Origin: Pedobacter schmidteae
GTDB taxonomy: Bacteria; Bacteroidota; Bacteroidia; Sphingobacteriales; Sphingobacteriaceae
Assembly: GCF_900564155.1 (NCBI RefSeq)
Contig: NZ_LS999839.1
Span: 2,105,097-2,169,096, forward strand
Reading direction: 5' to 3'
Length of the DNA: 64,000 nt
In this document: piece after piece, positions 16,944-24,847 of the stretch
Position numbering within the stretch: position 1 is the stretch's first letter
Layout of the letters: each line of letters begins with the position of its first letter
Made by a program: the position numbers and the translations under genes
Notes under the pieces: model-generated
What the model was told of the DNA's origin: nothing
What the model saw: only the letters and a program-made list of their open reading frames with translations
Database searches by the model: none

Positions 16944-19900
16944 TTAAAATGTTAACTGTAAACCCAATACGTATTTACGGCTGGCACCATACCCGGCACC
17001 CACACCATAATTGTTCTGATCTCCCGCCAAGCCACCTTCAGGATCTACTCCATAAAAGGTTTTTTTGGTAAACACGAACAGATTGTCTCCACTCAGGTAA
17101 ATGTTTGCACGCTGTAACCAGGCTTTACGCATTAGTTTTGCAGGTAAGGAATAGCCTAACCTTACATTACGTACCCTAATGTGACTGGCATCCTCCCAAA
17201 ACCTGGAGGTTTCATAGTTTGCACCGTCTGTCCTGTTCCTGTAAATCTGGGGTTCAGTTGCTTTATCACCGGGCTTTTCCCATATCACCTGTCCGGCCGC
17301 TGGTTTAATCTGGTTGTTTTGCAATACGTCATTGCCTTCTGAAGCGAAATAGGAATTTCTGGAATTGTTGAATACCAGGTAATCATTTGCAAAATTTAAC
17401 AAGACCGACAGTTCGAAGCCTTTGTAACCAAAGGTATTTAACATACCTCCATAATATTTAGGGGTGGTGTTACCAACCAATTGAAATTGTGCAACTACAT
17501 CATCTCCGCTCAGACCGGCGAAAATGTCGTCGTAGGTGTTTACGATTTTGCCGGTATAGGCATTTTTAGCGGCATCAAACTCCAGTCGTTCAAATTGCGG
17601 CATACCAGTCTGGGCATCTACACCTAACCACTTAATTGCGTGCACACTGCTGATATCGTCGCCTTCTTTAATGAAACCTGCATTTCCATAAATCACTTTC
17701 TTGTCGTAAAGTTTGGTAACCTTGTTTTTATTGTAAGTAAAGTTTAAGCCAGTTTCCCAGGTAAATTTACCGGTCAGGTTTCTGCTATTCAGCATCACTT
17801 CTATTCCCTTGTTTAGCATTGCTCCAATATTTTGGTATTGGTTAGGGACTCCCAATAAGGCCGAGGTTGCCACCCTTTGAATGAGATCGGTATTGCGTTT
17901 TCTGTAAAAATCGGCCGATAAGGTTATTCTGTTAAACAAGCCCAGATCTATACCCAGGTTGCCAACATAGGCACGCTCCCATGTAATTCTCCTGTTTCCC
18001 AGCTGGTTGATAACCGCCGCTGGATCGCCGCTGTACTGGTAATCAAAATTATAAAAACTTTCTGTCAGGAAATCCTCACCGGCTATTTTTCCGCTTGTAC
18101 CATAACTGGCCCTTAATTTTAAATTGCTCAGGTATTTATTGCCTTTTAAAAACTGCTCGTTGCTCAGCAAATATGCACCACTTACCGAGTAAAAGTGACC
18201 GGCCCTGTTGTCAATTCCGAAATTTGTCGAGTAATCCATCCTATACGATGTATTCACAAAATAGCGCTCATCGTAATTGTAGTTGCCTTCTGCAAAAAGA
18301 GAATAGGAGGCTCGGGCAAAACGCTCGCCCCGGAATGATTTTCCAGATAAGGAATTCCAGGATTCGGAAGCCGCAGAGGGAACTTTAATCCCGGTAGGCA
18401 AGTTTCTAACTGCTAAAGCATTGTACTCGGAATTGTTTCTATTGTACTCAAAGCCAGCCAAACCGCCCAGGGTATGCCGGCCAAATTGTTTGCGGGCAGT
18501 GATCAGGTTAGAGGTAAGGAACGCGTTGGAAGCCATTTTATTTTGCATAAGCCTTCCTTTATCAGTTGTACCGGCTACCGAGAGGCGGTCCTGGTAGTCT
18601 TCTGTAGCAACAAAGGTGGTATTGTACGAGTTATTGGACTGCAGGGTCAGCCAGTTGAACACTTTATACTTTGCCGAAAATACACCCAGTAACTGCTGTG
18701 TTTTGGTGGTGGTGTTGTTAAAGGGCAAATCGTAAAGCGGGTTTTGATAAACACGGCCCAATGCGTCGGCGCCCAATATCTTTTTTGGAAGGCCGTCCTC
18801 ACCCTTCGGTGAGAACCATGGTAACAGCACAAGTCCGCTGGTACCGCCTATTGGGCTTCTGTTGCCTTTGTCAAAAATAGCACTCAGGTTTGCCGTTAAG
18901 CTCAATTTGCTGGTGATGTTGTGATCAAGATTGAGCTTAAAGCTAGTCCTTTCCAGGTCGTTAGCCTTTAGCGGTCCTTGTTCATCATAGCGGTTGGCCC
19001 CAAAATAATATCTTGTTGTTTCAGTTCCGCCCGATAAGCCCATATCTACCGTTTTGTTTATGGCATCACGGTAAAGTTTTGAATTCCAATCGGTATAAGT
19101 ACCCAATGAAGATGAAGAGGGCAGATATTTAGCCAGGTAGTCGTCTTGAGTTAATCCTTCATTGGCCCTGTTAAACGAGGTAACCAGTATTTTACGCTGA
19201 TAATCGTATAATTCCTGCGTATTCATGAACTTAATTTTGCCCATATAACGCTGACTGATTCCAAAAGTACTATTGACGTTTAACTGCGAATTCCCTGCGG
19301 CTCCTTTTTTAGTGGTGATCACTAATACACCTTGGCTGGCCCTTGAGCCATAAATGGCTGTAGAGGCAGCATCTTTTAATAAAGTAAGGCTTTCTATATC
19401 TGTAGTGGAAACAATGTCACTGGGGTAGACTACTTCAGAATAGATAATTCCATCTACTACAATCAAAGGGTTCAGATTATTGGTTACCCGAAGGCCGCTG
19501 TTACCATCTGTAATGGGCAATGTTCCTTGTCCGCGAACTACAAAGGAAGCTTTATTGTTTGGATCACCCGAAGGTTCCGTAATGTACATACCTGCAATTT
19601 TTCCTTTTAACTGCGAGATCAGGTTGTTGCTGGTTACTCCTTCCAGTTGTTTTGCGCTAAAGGTTTGCAATGATCCGGTAATTTCGCTGGCTTTTTTGGT
19701 ACTATAGCCCACTACTACCGCTTCCTGCAAATGGGCAATGGCCGGGGTCAATACTACATTTATTTCTGGGTTATCCGTATCGGTAACCGCTACCTCTATA
19801 AGTTTGCTTAGGTAGCCTACGCAACTGAAACCAATACGGTAGGTACCGGGTACAAGGTTTAAAGAGAAATTACCACCGGCATTAGTCATGGTGACCATGT

Positions 19901-20333
19901 TTGTCCCATCAACCCTCACCGAAATGTTGGAGATAGGGTTTTTGCCATCTGTTACTTTGCCTCGGATGGTTTTTTTTGCCTCCGGATTTTTTTTTATTGC
20001 ACTAACCGGGATTTTCGATTTTATGATAACCGTTTTATCAACAATGATAAAAGTTAAGGACTGGTTGCTTAGCGTTGCCAGTAACGCCTGGTCAATATTG
20101 ACATTTTTTAATGATAAGTTTATTTTTGAAGGATTCTTTCTTAAAAGGTTTATTTTATAAATGAAAGAATAGCCGCTTTGTTTTTCTATTTTTTTAATTA
20201 CGCTTTCAATACTCGCATTTTTTTCGTTCAAAGTAATACTTTGGCTAAAAGCAATAGCGCTGGCCTGGAAACTAATGATCAATAAGCATATAATTAATTT
20301 CATGACTCTTAGGACGTCTAAAGTTTTATTCAT
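16944..20333 (-). CDS. SusC/RagA-family TonB-dependent transporter with STN domain (locus 2)
   Basis: 1129 residues: signal peptide (about 10-30), STN domain (about 33-105, with SIESVIKKIEKQSGYSFIY), carboxypeptidase-regulatory-like domain (about 121-195), plug with the signature LKDAASTAIYGSRASQGVLV, and a large barrel ending in VLGLQLTF with the terminal aromatic residue of outer-membrane proteins. The STN domain predicts signalling to the FecR encoded 180 bp upstream. The plug region QLKGKIAGMYITEPSGDPNN is typical of SusC. Substrate is unknown; the thioredoxin-type partners in this locus hint at a peptide- or sulphur-containing nutrient, which is speculative. Confidence 0.92.
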   Translation of the reverse strand: MNKTLDVLRVMKLIICLLIISFQASAIAFSQSITLNEKNASIESVIKKIEKQSGYSFIYKINLLRKNPSKINLSLKNVNIDQALLATLSNQSLTFIIVDKTVIIKSKIPVSAIKKNPEAKKTIRGKVTDGKNPISNISVRVDGTNMVTMTNAGGNFSLNLVPGTYRIGFSCVGYLSKLIEVAVTDTDNPEINVVLTPAIAHLQEAVVVGYSTKKASEITGSLQTFSAKQLEGVTSNNLISQLKGKIAGMYITEPSGDPNNKASFVVRGQGTLPITDGNSGLRVTNNLNPLIVVDGIIYSEVVYPSDIVSTTDIESLTLLKDAASTAIYGSRASQGVLVITTKKGAAGNSQLNVNSTFGISQRYMGKIKFMNTQELYDYQRKILVTSFNRANEGLTQDDYLAKYLPSSSSLGTYTDWNSKLYRDAINKTVDMGLSGGTETTRYYFGANRYDEQGPLKANDLERTSFKLNLDHNITSKLSLTANLSAIFDKGNRSPIGGTSGLVLLPWFSPKGEDGLPKKILGADALGRVYQNPLYDLPFNNTTTKTQQLLGVFSAKYKVFNWLTLQSNNSYNTTFVATEDYQDRLSVAGTTDKGRLMQNKMASNAFLTSNLITARKQFGRHTLGGLAGFEYNRNNSEYNALAVRNLPTGIKVPSAASESWNSLSGKSFRGERFARASYSLFAEGNYNYDERYFVNTSYRMDYSTNFGIDNRAGHFYSVSGAYLLSNEQFLKGNKYLSNLKLRASYGTSGKIAGEDFLTESFYNFDYQYSGDPAAVINQLGNRRITWERAYVGNLGIDLGLFNRITLSADFYRKRNTDLIQRVATSALLGVPNQYQNIGAMLNKGIEVMLNSRNLTGKFTWETGLNFTYNKNKVTKLYDKKVIYGNAGFIKEGDDISSVHAIKWLGVDAQTGMPQFERLEFDAAKNAYTGKIVNTYDDIFAGLSGDDVVAQFQLVGNTTPKYYGGMLNTFGYKGFELSVLLNFANDYLVFNNSRNSYFASEGNDVLQNNQIKPAAGQVIWEKPGDKATEPQIYRNRTDGANYETSRFWEDASHIRVRNVRLGYSLPAKLMRKAWLQRANIYLSGDNLFVFTKKTFYGVDPEGGLAGDQNNYGVGAGYGASRKYVLGLQLTF

Positions 20334-20456
20334 ATTTTTGTTTGGTTTAACCGCGGTCAGACTGCTTTCCTTTTAGGAATTCAGCAACAATCCCCGGTTT
20401 GGGTTGATAGATAATGTGGTCTGTCAGGACTGTTTTTTTATTAAACCCGAAACTTT

Positions 20457-20487
20457 AATCCGGAGATGCTGTAAACATCCCCGGATT
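20457..20487 (-). promoter_or_regulatory. Leader hairpin between fecR and susC (locus 2)
   Basis: The arms are AATCCGG-AGATG (20457-20468) and CATC-CCCGGATT (20476-20487). It sits about 124 bp upstream of the susC start and 28 bp after fecR stops. The T run lies on the plus-strand side, opposite to the transcription of this operon, so it is not a normal terminator for the operon. Position and form match the hairpins of loci 1 and 3. Confidence 0.45.
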
Positions 20488-20514
20488 TTTTGTTTAAAGG
20501 TAAAATCTAATGGG

Positions 20515-21750
20515 TTATGATTTTACAATAAGCGTTCTCCCTTCTATTTTAAAGTTAATATCATTTAATTCTAACATTTCGAGCATTTTTGTGAGGCTTA
20601 TGTTTTTAGAAGCCTTAAAATGAAAGACTTCGGCGGGGTGTTTATTTCCCTCAAAAACAACATCTATATTATACCACCGCGAAAGTTGTCGCATGATAGT
20701 GCTCAGGTCGGATTCATTGAACTGGAAATAGCCGTTTTTCCAGGCCACAGCTTCTTCAATGTCTGCTGCATATACATTTAATCCATTACTTTGCAATACA
20801 GACTGCTGGCCGGGTGCAAGTAGCACATCAGCCAGAAAGTGGTTTCCATTACTAATCTTTATACTTCCTTCCAACAGCGTTGTTTTGGTTGTGCTTTCAT
20901 CTGTATAACTATTGACGTTAAAATGAGTGCCCAATACCTTAATTTCCTGATCCAAACTATTATTGTTCGTTACCACCTTAAAAGGTTTGGTCTTGTTGTG
21001 GGCTACCTCAAAATAGGCTTCACCAGATAATTCTACTTTTCGATCTCGCTTGCTGAAGGTGACCGGGTATTTCAATGAAGATGCTGAATTGAGCCATACT
21101 TTAGTACCGTCGCTAAGCGTTATAGGTACTACAGCACTTCCTCGCGGATTAGTTAATGTATTATACTGCATTTTTTTGTTTGCCATTTCGATGGCTGAGC
21201 CATAAATTACTTGCCCATCAGTTAGTTTCATAACGCTTACATTTCCCTGGTATGTCAACGCCCCATTGCTTAAGCTATCTAGATATAGTTTATTCCCATT
21301 CGCCAGAATGATCATTGCTTTGCTTCCTTTTGGTGCTTGAATATCTTTTACAGGTTGAATGGTTTTGACAATGTTAATCTCCCTTTGGAGTCTGTTAGAC
21401 AGTAAAAAGTAACTTCCAAGCCCGGTTAATAGTAACAATGATGCTGCTACAGCAATTCTTTTCAGAAGGAATTGCATTTTAATTTTATTATTTCTGATAT
21501 CTTTTTTTGTTGAAGCTACGTCTGAAGTCAGTCGCTCCATTACCTTTTTCCAACCTGTGTCCTCATTATAATGGCGAAATGAATCCAGTTCGGCGCTCAC
21601 CCATTTCTGATCAGTAAGTCTTTCAAAGAGGGCCTTGTTGTTGTCTGATGCTCCAATCCATTTATTTAGCTCATCATTTTTAGTTTCAGATAACTCCCTA
21701 TGTAAAAAAAGTACTATCAGATCGTCTATATTATCGTTCATTTCTTGCAT
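20515..21750 (-). CDS. FecR-family anti-sigma factor (locus 2)
   Basis: A 411-residue anti-sigma regulator. The cytoplasmic part spans about 1-95, with a membrane helix at about 98-118 (RIAVAASLLLLTGLGSYFLL). The FecR core (about 195-290) contains NPRGSAVVPITLSDGTKVWL and LSGEAYFEVAHNKTKPF, and DUF4974 (about 340-411) begins near FNESDLSTIMRQLSRWYNID. The pairing of upstream sigma factor and downstream SusC with STN domain indicates a dedicated trans-envelope signalling route. A 39-nt element upstream (21800-21838) resembles one upstream of the TlpA-like gene and is a candidate ECF-dependent promoter. Confidence 0.9.
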   Translation of the reverse strand: MQEMNDNIDDLIVLFLHRELSETKNDELNKWIGASDNNKALFERLTDQKWVSAELDSFRHYNEDTGWKKVMERLTSDVASTKKDIRNNKIKMQFLLKRIAVAASLLLLTGLGSYFLLSNRLQREINIVKTIQPVKDIQAPKGSKAMIILANGNKLYLDSLSNGALTYQGNVSVMKLTDGQVIYGSAIEMANKKMQYNTLTNPRGSAVVPITLSDGTKVWLNSASSLKYPVTFSKRDRKVELSGEAYFEVAHNKTKPFKVVTNNNSLDQEIKVLGTHFNVNSYTDESTTKTTLLEGSIKISNGNHFLADVLLAPGQQSVLQSNGLNVYAADIEEAVAWKNGYFQFNESDLSTIMRQLSRWYNIDVVFEGNKHPAEVFHFKASKNISLTKMLEMLELNDINFKIEGRTLIVKS

Positions 21751-21799
21751 AAACTATTAATTTAAATATCAAAATATGTTGATATAACCTTAATACATA

Positions 21800-21838
21800 A
21801 CTAACACGAACAGCACTTCATTTTAACCATCCTAAAAT
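21800..21838 (-). promoter_or_regulatory. Candidate ECF-sigma promoter of locus 2 fecR
   Basis: On the minus strand this 39-nt block carries ATGGTTAAAA upstream and GCTGTTCGTGTTAGT downstream. The same block occurs at 23893-23931 upstream of the TlpA-like gene with three differences. Its TGTTCGT box ends about 55 nt before the fecR start. Long conservation in non-coding DNA, position upstream of an ECF-controlled gene, and a two-box layout support a promoter. The assignment of boxes to -35 and -10 is inference. Confidence 0.55.
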
Positions 21839-21898
21839 TGTTTTTTTGAGTAAAAAAATAAGATGCTTATTTTTAGCTTGCGGTGGTTGTGTTCTTTC

Positions 21899-22555
21899 TC
21901 AAGAACCACTTTTGCCCGCAATAATTGAAAGGCAGTAGATAAATAGTGCAGAAGAATACAATTTTTCTTTATATAAAATTAAACGTAGTTTTTGAAGGGC
22001 TTTTGTTTTTTGGTTCAGTACGGTTTGCGTACTGATACCCATTTCGGATGCAACCACACCAGTGCTTTTTCCTTCTATGAAAATAGATTTAAAAACTTGT
22101 TTACATTGTCCGGGTAAATTTTCAACTTCGGCATAAATAACCTGCAATACTTTGGCGGTGATCATTTCATCTTTGCCAAAAAGCTCATCAGGTTCTGATA
22201 AGTATTCAATTTCCTTGTTGGCTTTATCACGGGTTTTAAGTTTACGTAAAAAATCAAAACAAGCGTTGCGGACTGCCAGGTAAAGAAATGATTTTACATC
22301 GGGTAAGTTATCAAAATCATTTTTTTTCTTCAGCAATTTTAAAAAAGTATCTACTACAATATCTTCCGCTTCTTCTTTATTATATACCAGTTTTTGTGCA
22401 AAGTAACATAATGGGCGATAATGGAGGGCATACAATTGACGGCAAGCTGCTTCTTCTGCATTTCTGAAACCATTAATAATATCATTATTGTTAGTTACAA
22501 TTTTCATAATGGCGTCCAATCGATACTGGTTAGATATCCGATTCCTAAAGTACAA
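21899..22555 (-). CDS. ECF RNA polymerase sigma factor (locus 2)
   Basis: A 218-residue ECF factor, or about 202 residues if the Met at 22507 (MKIVTNNND) is the real start, which matches family length better. Region 2 contains LYALHYRPLCYFAQKLVYNK and EEAEDIVVDTFLKLLKKK. Region 4 contains LPGQCKQVFKSIFIEGKS and ASEMGISTQTVLNQKTKALQ. A hydrophobic C-terminal tail (SSALFIYCLSIIAG) is unusual for a sigma factor but recurrent in Bacteroidota members. It precedes fecR with a 148-bp gap and is the likely reader of the promoter element upstream of fecR. Confidence 0.88.
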   Translation of the reverse strand: MYFRNRISNQYRLDAIMKIVTNNNDIINGFRNAEEAACRQLYALHYRPLCYFAQKLVYNKEEAEDIVVDTFLKLLKKKNDFDNLPDVKSFLYLAVRNACFDFLRKLKTRDKANKEIEYLSEPDELFGKDEMITAKVLQVIYAEVENLPGQCKQVFKSIFIEGKSTGVVASEMGISTQTVLNQKTKALQKLRLILYKEKLYSSALFIYCLSIIAGKSGS

Positions 22556-22570
22556 TAAAAAACAAATATT

Positions 22571-22615
22571 AATAATAAATAAAGCCGTGATCTTGCCCCG
22601 GCTTTATTTATTATT
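22571..22615 (-). terminator. Terminator of the TlpA-like gene
   Basis: A perfect 17-bp inverted repeat (22571-22587 and 22599-22615), core AAAGCCG/CGGCTTT with AT-rich flanks, 74 bp after the TlpA-like gene stops. Both strands have T-rich 3' arms, and on the minus strand more T residues follow. It insulates the TlpA-like gene from the sigma factor gene downstream. Confidence 0.75.
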
Positions 22616-22688
22616 GAGATTCTAAAGGTCCTTTTTTTAACCCCACCATCCGATAGACGGTAAGGAAGCGAATAAGTTTGGTTTGTTC

Positions 22689-23870
22689 TTAATTTGTTCT
22701 TGCCGTCGGTATCGATTTTTTGTTTTCCTTGTTAGGAGAAGATAAAACTTCATTTATTTTTTTTTCTATTGCACTATTGCCATTTGGGTCGAAGCCGATT
22801 TCTTTGGCGATTATTTTTCCTTGCGGGTCTATTAAAAAGGTAGAAGGTACGGCGGTTACCGCAAAACCTTTCTGAGAAATGTTTTTTGTATCCAATGATT
22901 GCAGCCATGGATTGTTTTCTTCTTTTACCGCTTTGAGCCATGCGCTTTTGTCTTCATCAATAGAAATGCTGTAAATTTCAAATTTATCGCTTTTATATTT
23001 TTTATACACTTCCCCCATGTGTGGAAATGATTGCCGGCAGGGTACGCACCAGCTTGCCCAAAAATCAATTAATACATATTTGCCTTTTAGCCTGGCAAAG
23101 TCAAGCTGCTGCCCTGCAGGATCGGGTAAAACAAAATTAGCTACAGTGCTGCCAACGTTTGCGCTTTTAAGCCCCTGAATGTAATCTTTATATTTTTTGG
23201 CAGCATCTGATTTTTGCATTCTTGCCGAAAGCATATGATACAATTGCTCTTTCTTTGCTACAGAACCGATTTGCCTGCTGTCGGAAAGCAGATAAGCACT
23301 GGCATAAGAATCAGGATGTTGTTTCAGCAGTTTTTGAAGTGCCGGAAGAACATATATATGCTGAAGTGAATCCGTACTTTTTTGAAGACGTTCATAAACA
23401 GGGTTCGGAGCCTCAATCTGGTACCATTCTTTTCCATAAACTTTAGCGATAAGATGATACACTTTTTCAAAAGCTTTTTCTTTCTCTTTGTTAAATTGAT
23501 TATACAAAACCATCGGTTCAGGCCCTTTTAATTCAGAGGCGGTCATTCCTTTGGAAATATCGGAAGTAACATAATAAGTTCCCGGTCCGGCTATTAAAAT
23601 GCCAAAGGGCTGGTAAGCCATGCCCATCGCCTCGAGGTATTTTGGATACAACATCTTTAAGCCTGCTTCCGAAAAAGGGAAAGAAAAAGTATAATGCCCG
23701 TTTTTAATTTTAGTGGAATCGTTGCTGGTGCGGGTGTACATATAAATCATATTGTGACCCTTTAAATCCCCATTTAGTGTGCCTTTTACAGTTACCATTC
23801 CTTTTTTTTGCTGCGCAAAAACAAGTGTCGTTAAGCATATTGCTATTACAGTTGCAAAATATTTTTTCAT
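22689..23870 (-). CDS. TlpA-like thiol-disulphide oxidoreductase with DUF4369 domain
   Basis: A 393-residue exported protein: signal peptide (MKKYFATVIAICLTTLVFA), an N-terminal DUF4369-type beta domain (about 25-130, GTLNGDLKGHNMIYMYTR), a helical linker, and a C-terminal TlpA/AhpC-TSA thioredoxin domain (about 240-370) with active site WCVPCR and cis-proline segment TAVPSTFLIDPQGK. It probably acts as a periplasmic disulphide reductase. It is flanked by its own candidate promoter and a strong terminator, so is monocistronic, but the promoter shares its 39-nt element with the fecR of locus 2. It is therefore likely co-regulated with locus 2. Confidence 0.87.
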   Translation of the reverse strand: MKKYFATVIAICLTTLVFAQQKKGMVTVKGTLNGDLKGHNMIYMYTRTSNDSTKIKNGHYTFSFPFSEAGLKMLYPKYLEAMGMAYQPFGILIAGPGTYYVTSDISKGMTASELKGPEPMVLYNQFNKEKEKAFEKVYHLIAKVYGKEWYQIEAPNPVYERLQKSTDSLQHIYVLPALQKLLKQHPDSYASAYLLSDSRQIGSVAKKEQLYHMLSARMQKSDAAKKYKDYIQGLKSANVGSTVANFVLPDPAGQQLDFARLKGKYVLIDFWASWCVPCRQSFPHMGEVYKKYKSDKFEIYSISIDEDKSAWLKAVKEENNPWLQSLDTKNISQKGFAVTAVPSTFLIDPQGKIIAKEIGFDPNGNSAIEKKINEVLSSPNKENKKSIPTARTN

Positions 23871-23892
23871 CTATAAATAATTTGTGTTGACT

Positions 23893-23931
23893 ACTAACAC
23901 GAACAGCACATCGTTTTAACCATTCTAAAAT
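23893..23931 (-). promoter_or_regulatory. Candidate ECF-sigma promoter of the TlpA-like gene
   Basis: This is the second copy of the 39-nt block at 21800-21838, with three differences and both boxes kept (ATGGTTAAAA and GCTGTTCGTGTTAGT on the minus strand). The TGTTCGT box ends about 28 nt before the start of the TlpA-like gene at 23870. It suggests one sigma factor controls both. Confidence 0.55.
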
Positions 23932-24014
23932 CTCTTTTTTGAAATAAAACTATTGAGTTAATGTGCAGTTCTATTTTTTTAAAGCATTTTGCTGCAGGTA
24001 ACGATTTCTTAATA

Positions 24015-24042
24015 TTGGCTTAACAAGTCGTGCGTAGCTTTG
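24015..24042 (+). promoter_or_regulatory. Candidate housekeeping promoter of locus 3 sigma gene
   Basis: TTG at 24015-24017, a 17-nt spacer, and TAGCTTTG at 24035-24042, matching the Bacteroidota TTTG / TAnnTTTG pattern. It lies 112 bp upstream of the sigma factor start. A second box, TATGTTTG at 24095-24102, is closer but lacks a clear upstream element. Confidence 0.4.
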
Positions 24043-24153
24043 CAGCTAAATAAATATTTAGTAAATTTATATACATCCTCCTCTCTGTTTTGATTATGTT
24101 TGTGGGTAGGCCATTGGCTGATCTAACCAGAGATAAATTTACGGCTAACAACA

Positions 24154-24768
24154 ATGAAGAATATGGTGTTCACTGAACCTATGATTTCTGAATCTGAATT
24201 GGTTTCCAGGCTAAAACAGGGGGACGAAAAGGCCTTTGAATTGTTGTACCATCAGTATAAACACCAGATTGCACCAAACTTATTGCGTTTATTGAAATCG
24301 ACCGCGGTTGCTGAAGATCTGTTACACGATTTGTTTTTGAAAATCTGGGAGAACCGGGCTGATTTGGATCAGGAAAAGTCTTTACGCGCTTATCTTTTCC
24401 GGATTGCCCACAATATGGTCATTGATTTTTTTCGTAAGGCGGCAAGGAACAAAACTTATGAGCAGCATCTGTCGTTTAATGCCAACCTGACTTACTCTCA
24501 CATTGAAGAAATGCTGGACGATCATCAAAAAAGGGAATTTATTGACCGTGCGCTTGAAACTTTATCACCCCAAAGCCGGTTGGTTTTTAAGCTATGTAAG
24601 CTGGAAGGTAAGTCTTACGACGAGATCAGTAAGTTGTTGCAAATATCCCCAAATACGGTAAGTAATCACCTGATGAAGGCAACGCGACACCTCAAATTGC
24701 ACCTTTCCAATTCTGCCCATCTGCCTTACCTCATCACACTTATTTTAATTTCGCCTTTTTGTAATTAA
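24154..24768 (+). CDS. ECF RNA polymerase sigma factor (locus 3)
   Basis: A 204-residue ECF factor. Region 2 includes LLYHQYKHQIAPNLLRLLKS and AEDLLHDLFLKIWENRADL; region 4 includes LSPQSRLVFKLCKLEGKSYD and ISKLLQISPNTVSNHLMKAT. A hydrophobic tail (LPYLITLILISPFCN) follows, as in many Bacteroidota FecI-like factors. Starts at 24163 or 24181 are possible, since the first domain begins at ESELVSRLKQGD. It is divergent from the TlpA-like gene and opens the plus-strand locus with fecR, susC and susD. Confidence 0.9.
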   Translation: MKNMVFTEPMISESELVSRLKQGDEKAFELLYHQYKHQIAPNLLRLLKSTAVAEDLLHDLFLKIWENRADLDQEKSLRAYLFRIAHNMVIDFFRKAARNKTYEQHLSFNANLTYSHIEEMLDDHQKREFIDRALETLSPQSRLVFKLCKLEGKSYDEISKLLQISPNTVSNHLMKATRHLKLHLSNSAHLPYLITLILISPFCN

Positions 24769-24802
24769 GATTGTTCTATTCATTAAAAAAAATGAAGATG
24801 AC

Positions 24803-24828
24803 GTAGTGACTTTTTTTGAGTTGTTCGT
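24803..24828 (+). promoter_or_regulatory. Candidate ECF-type promoter of locus 3 fecR
   Basis: GTAGTGAC at 24803 and TGTTCGT at 24822-24828 are separated so that the TGTTCGT box stands at the same distance from its upstream box as in the two locus 2 elements. The downstream box is identical to theirs, while the upstream box differs. It lies only 20 nt before the fecR start, implying a very short 5' leader. Confidence 0.35.
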
Positions 24829-24847
24829 ATATGTATAAAATCAAAGA

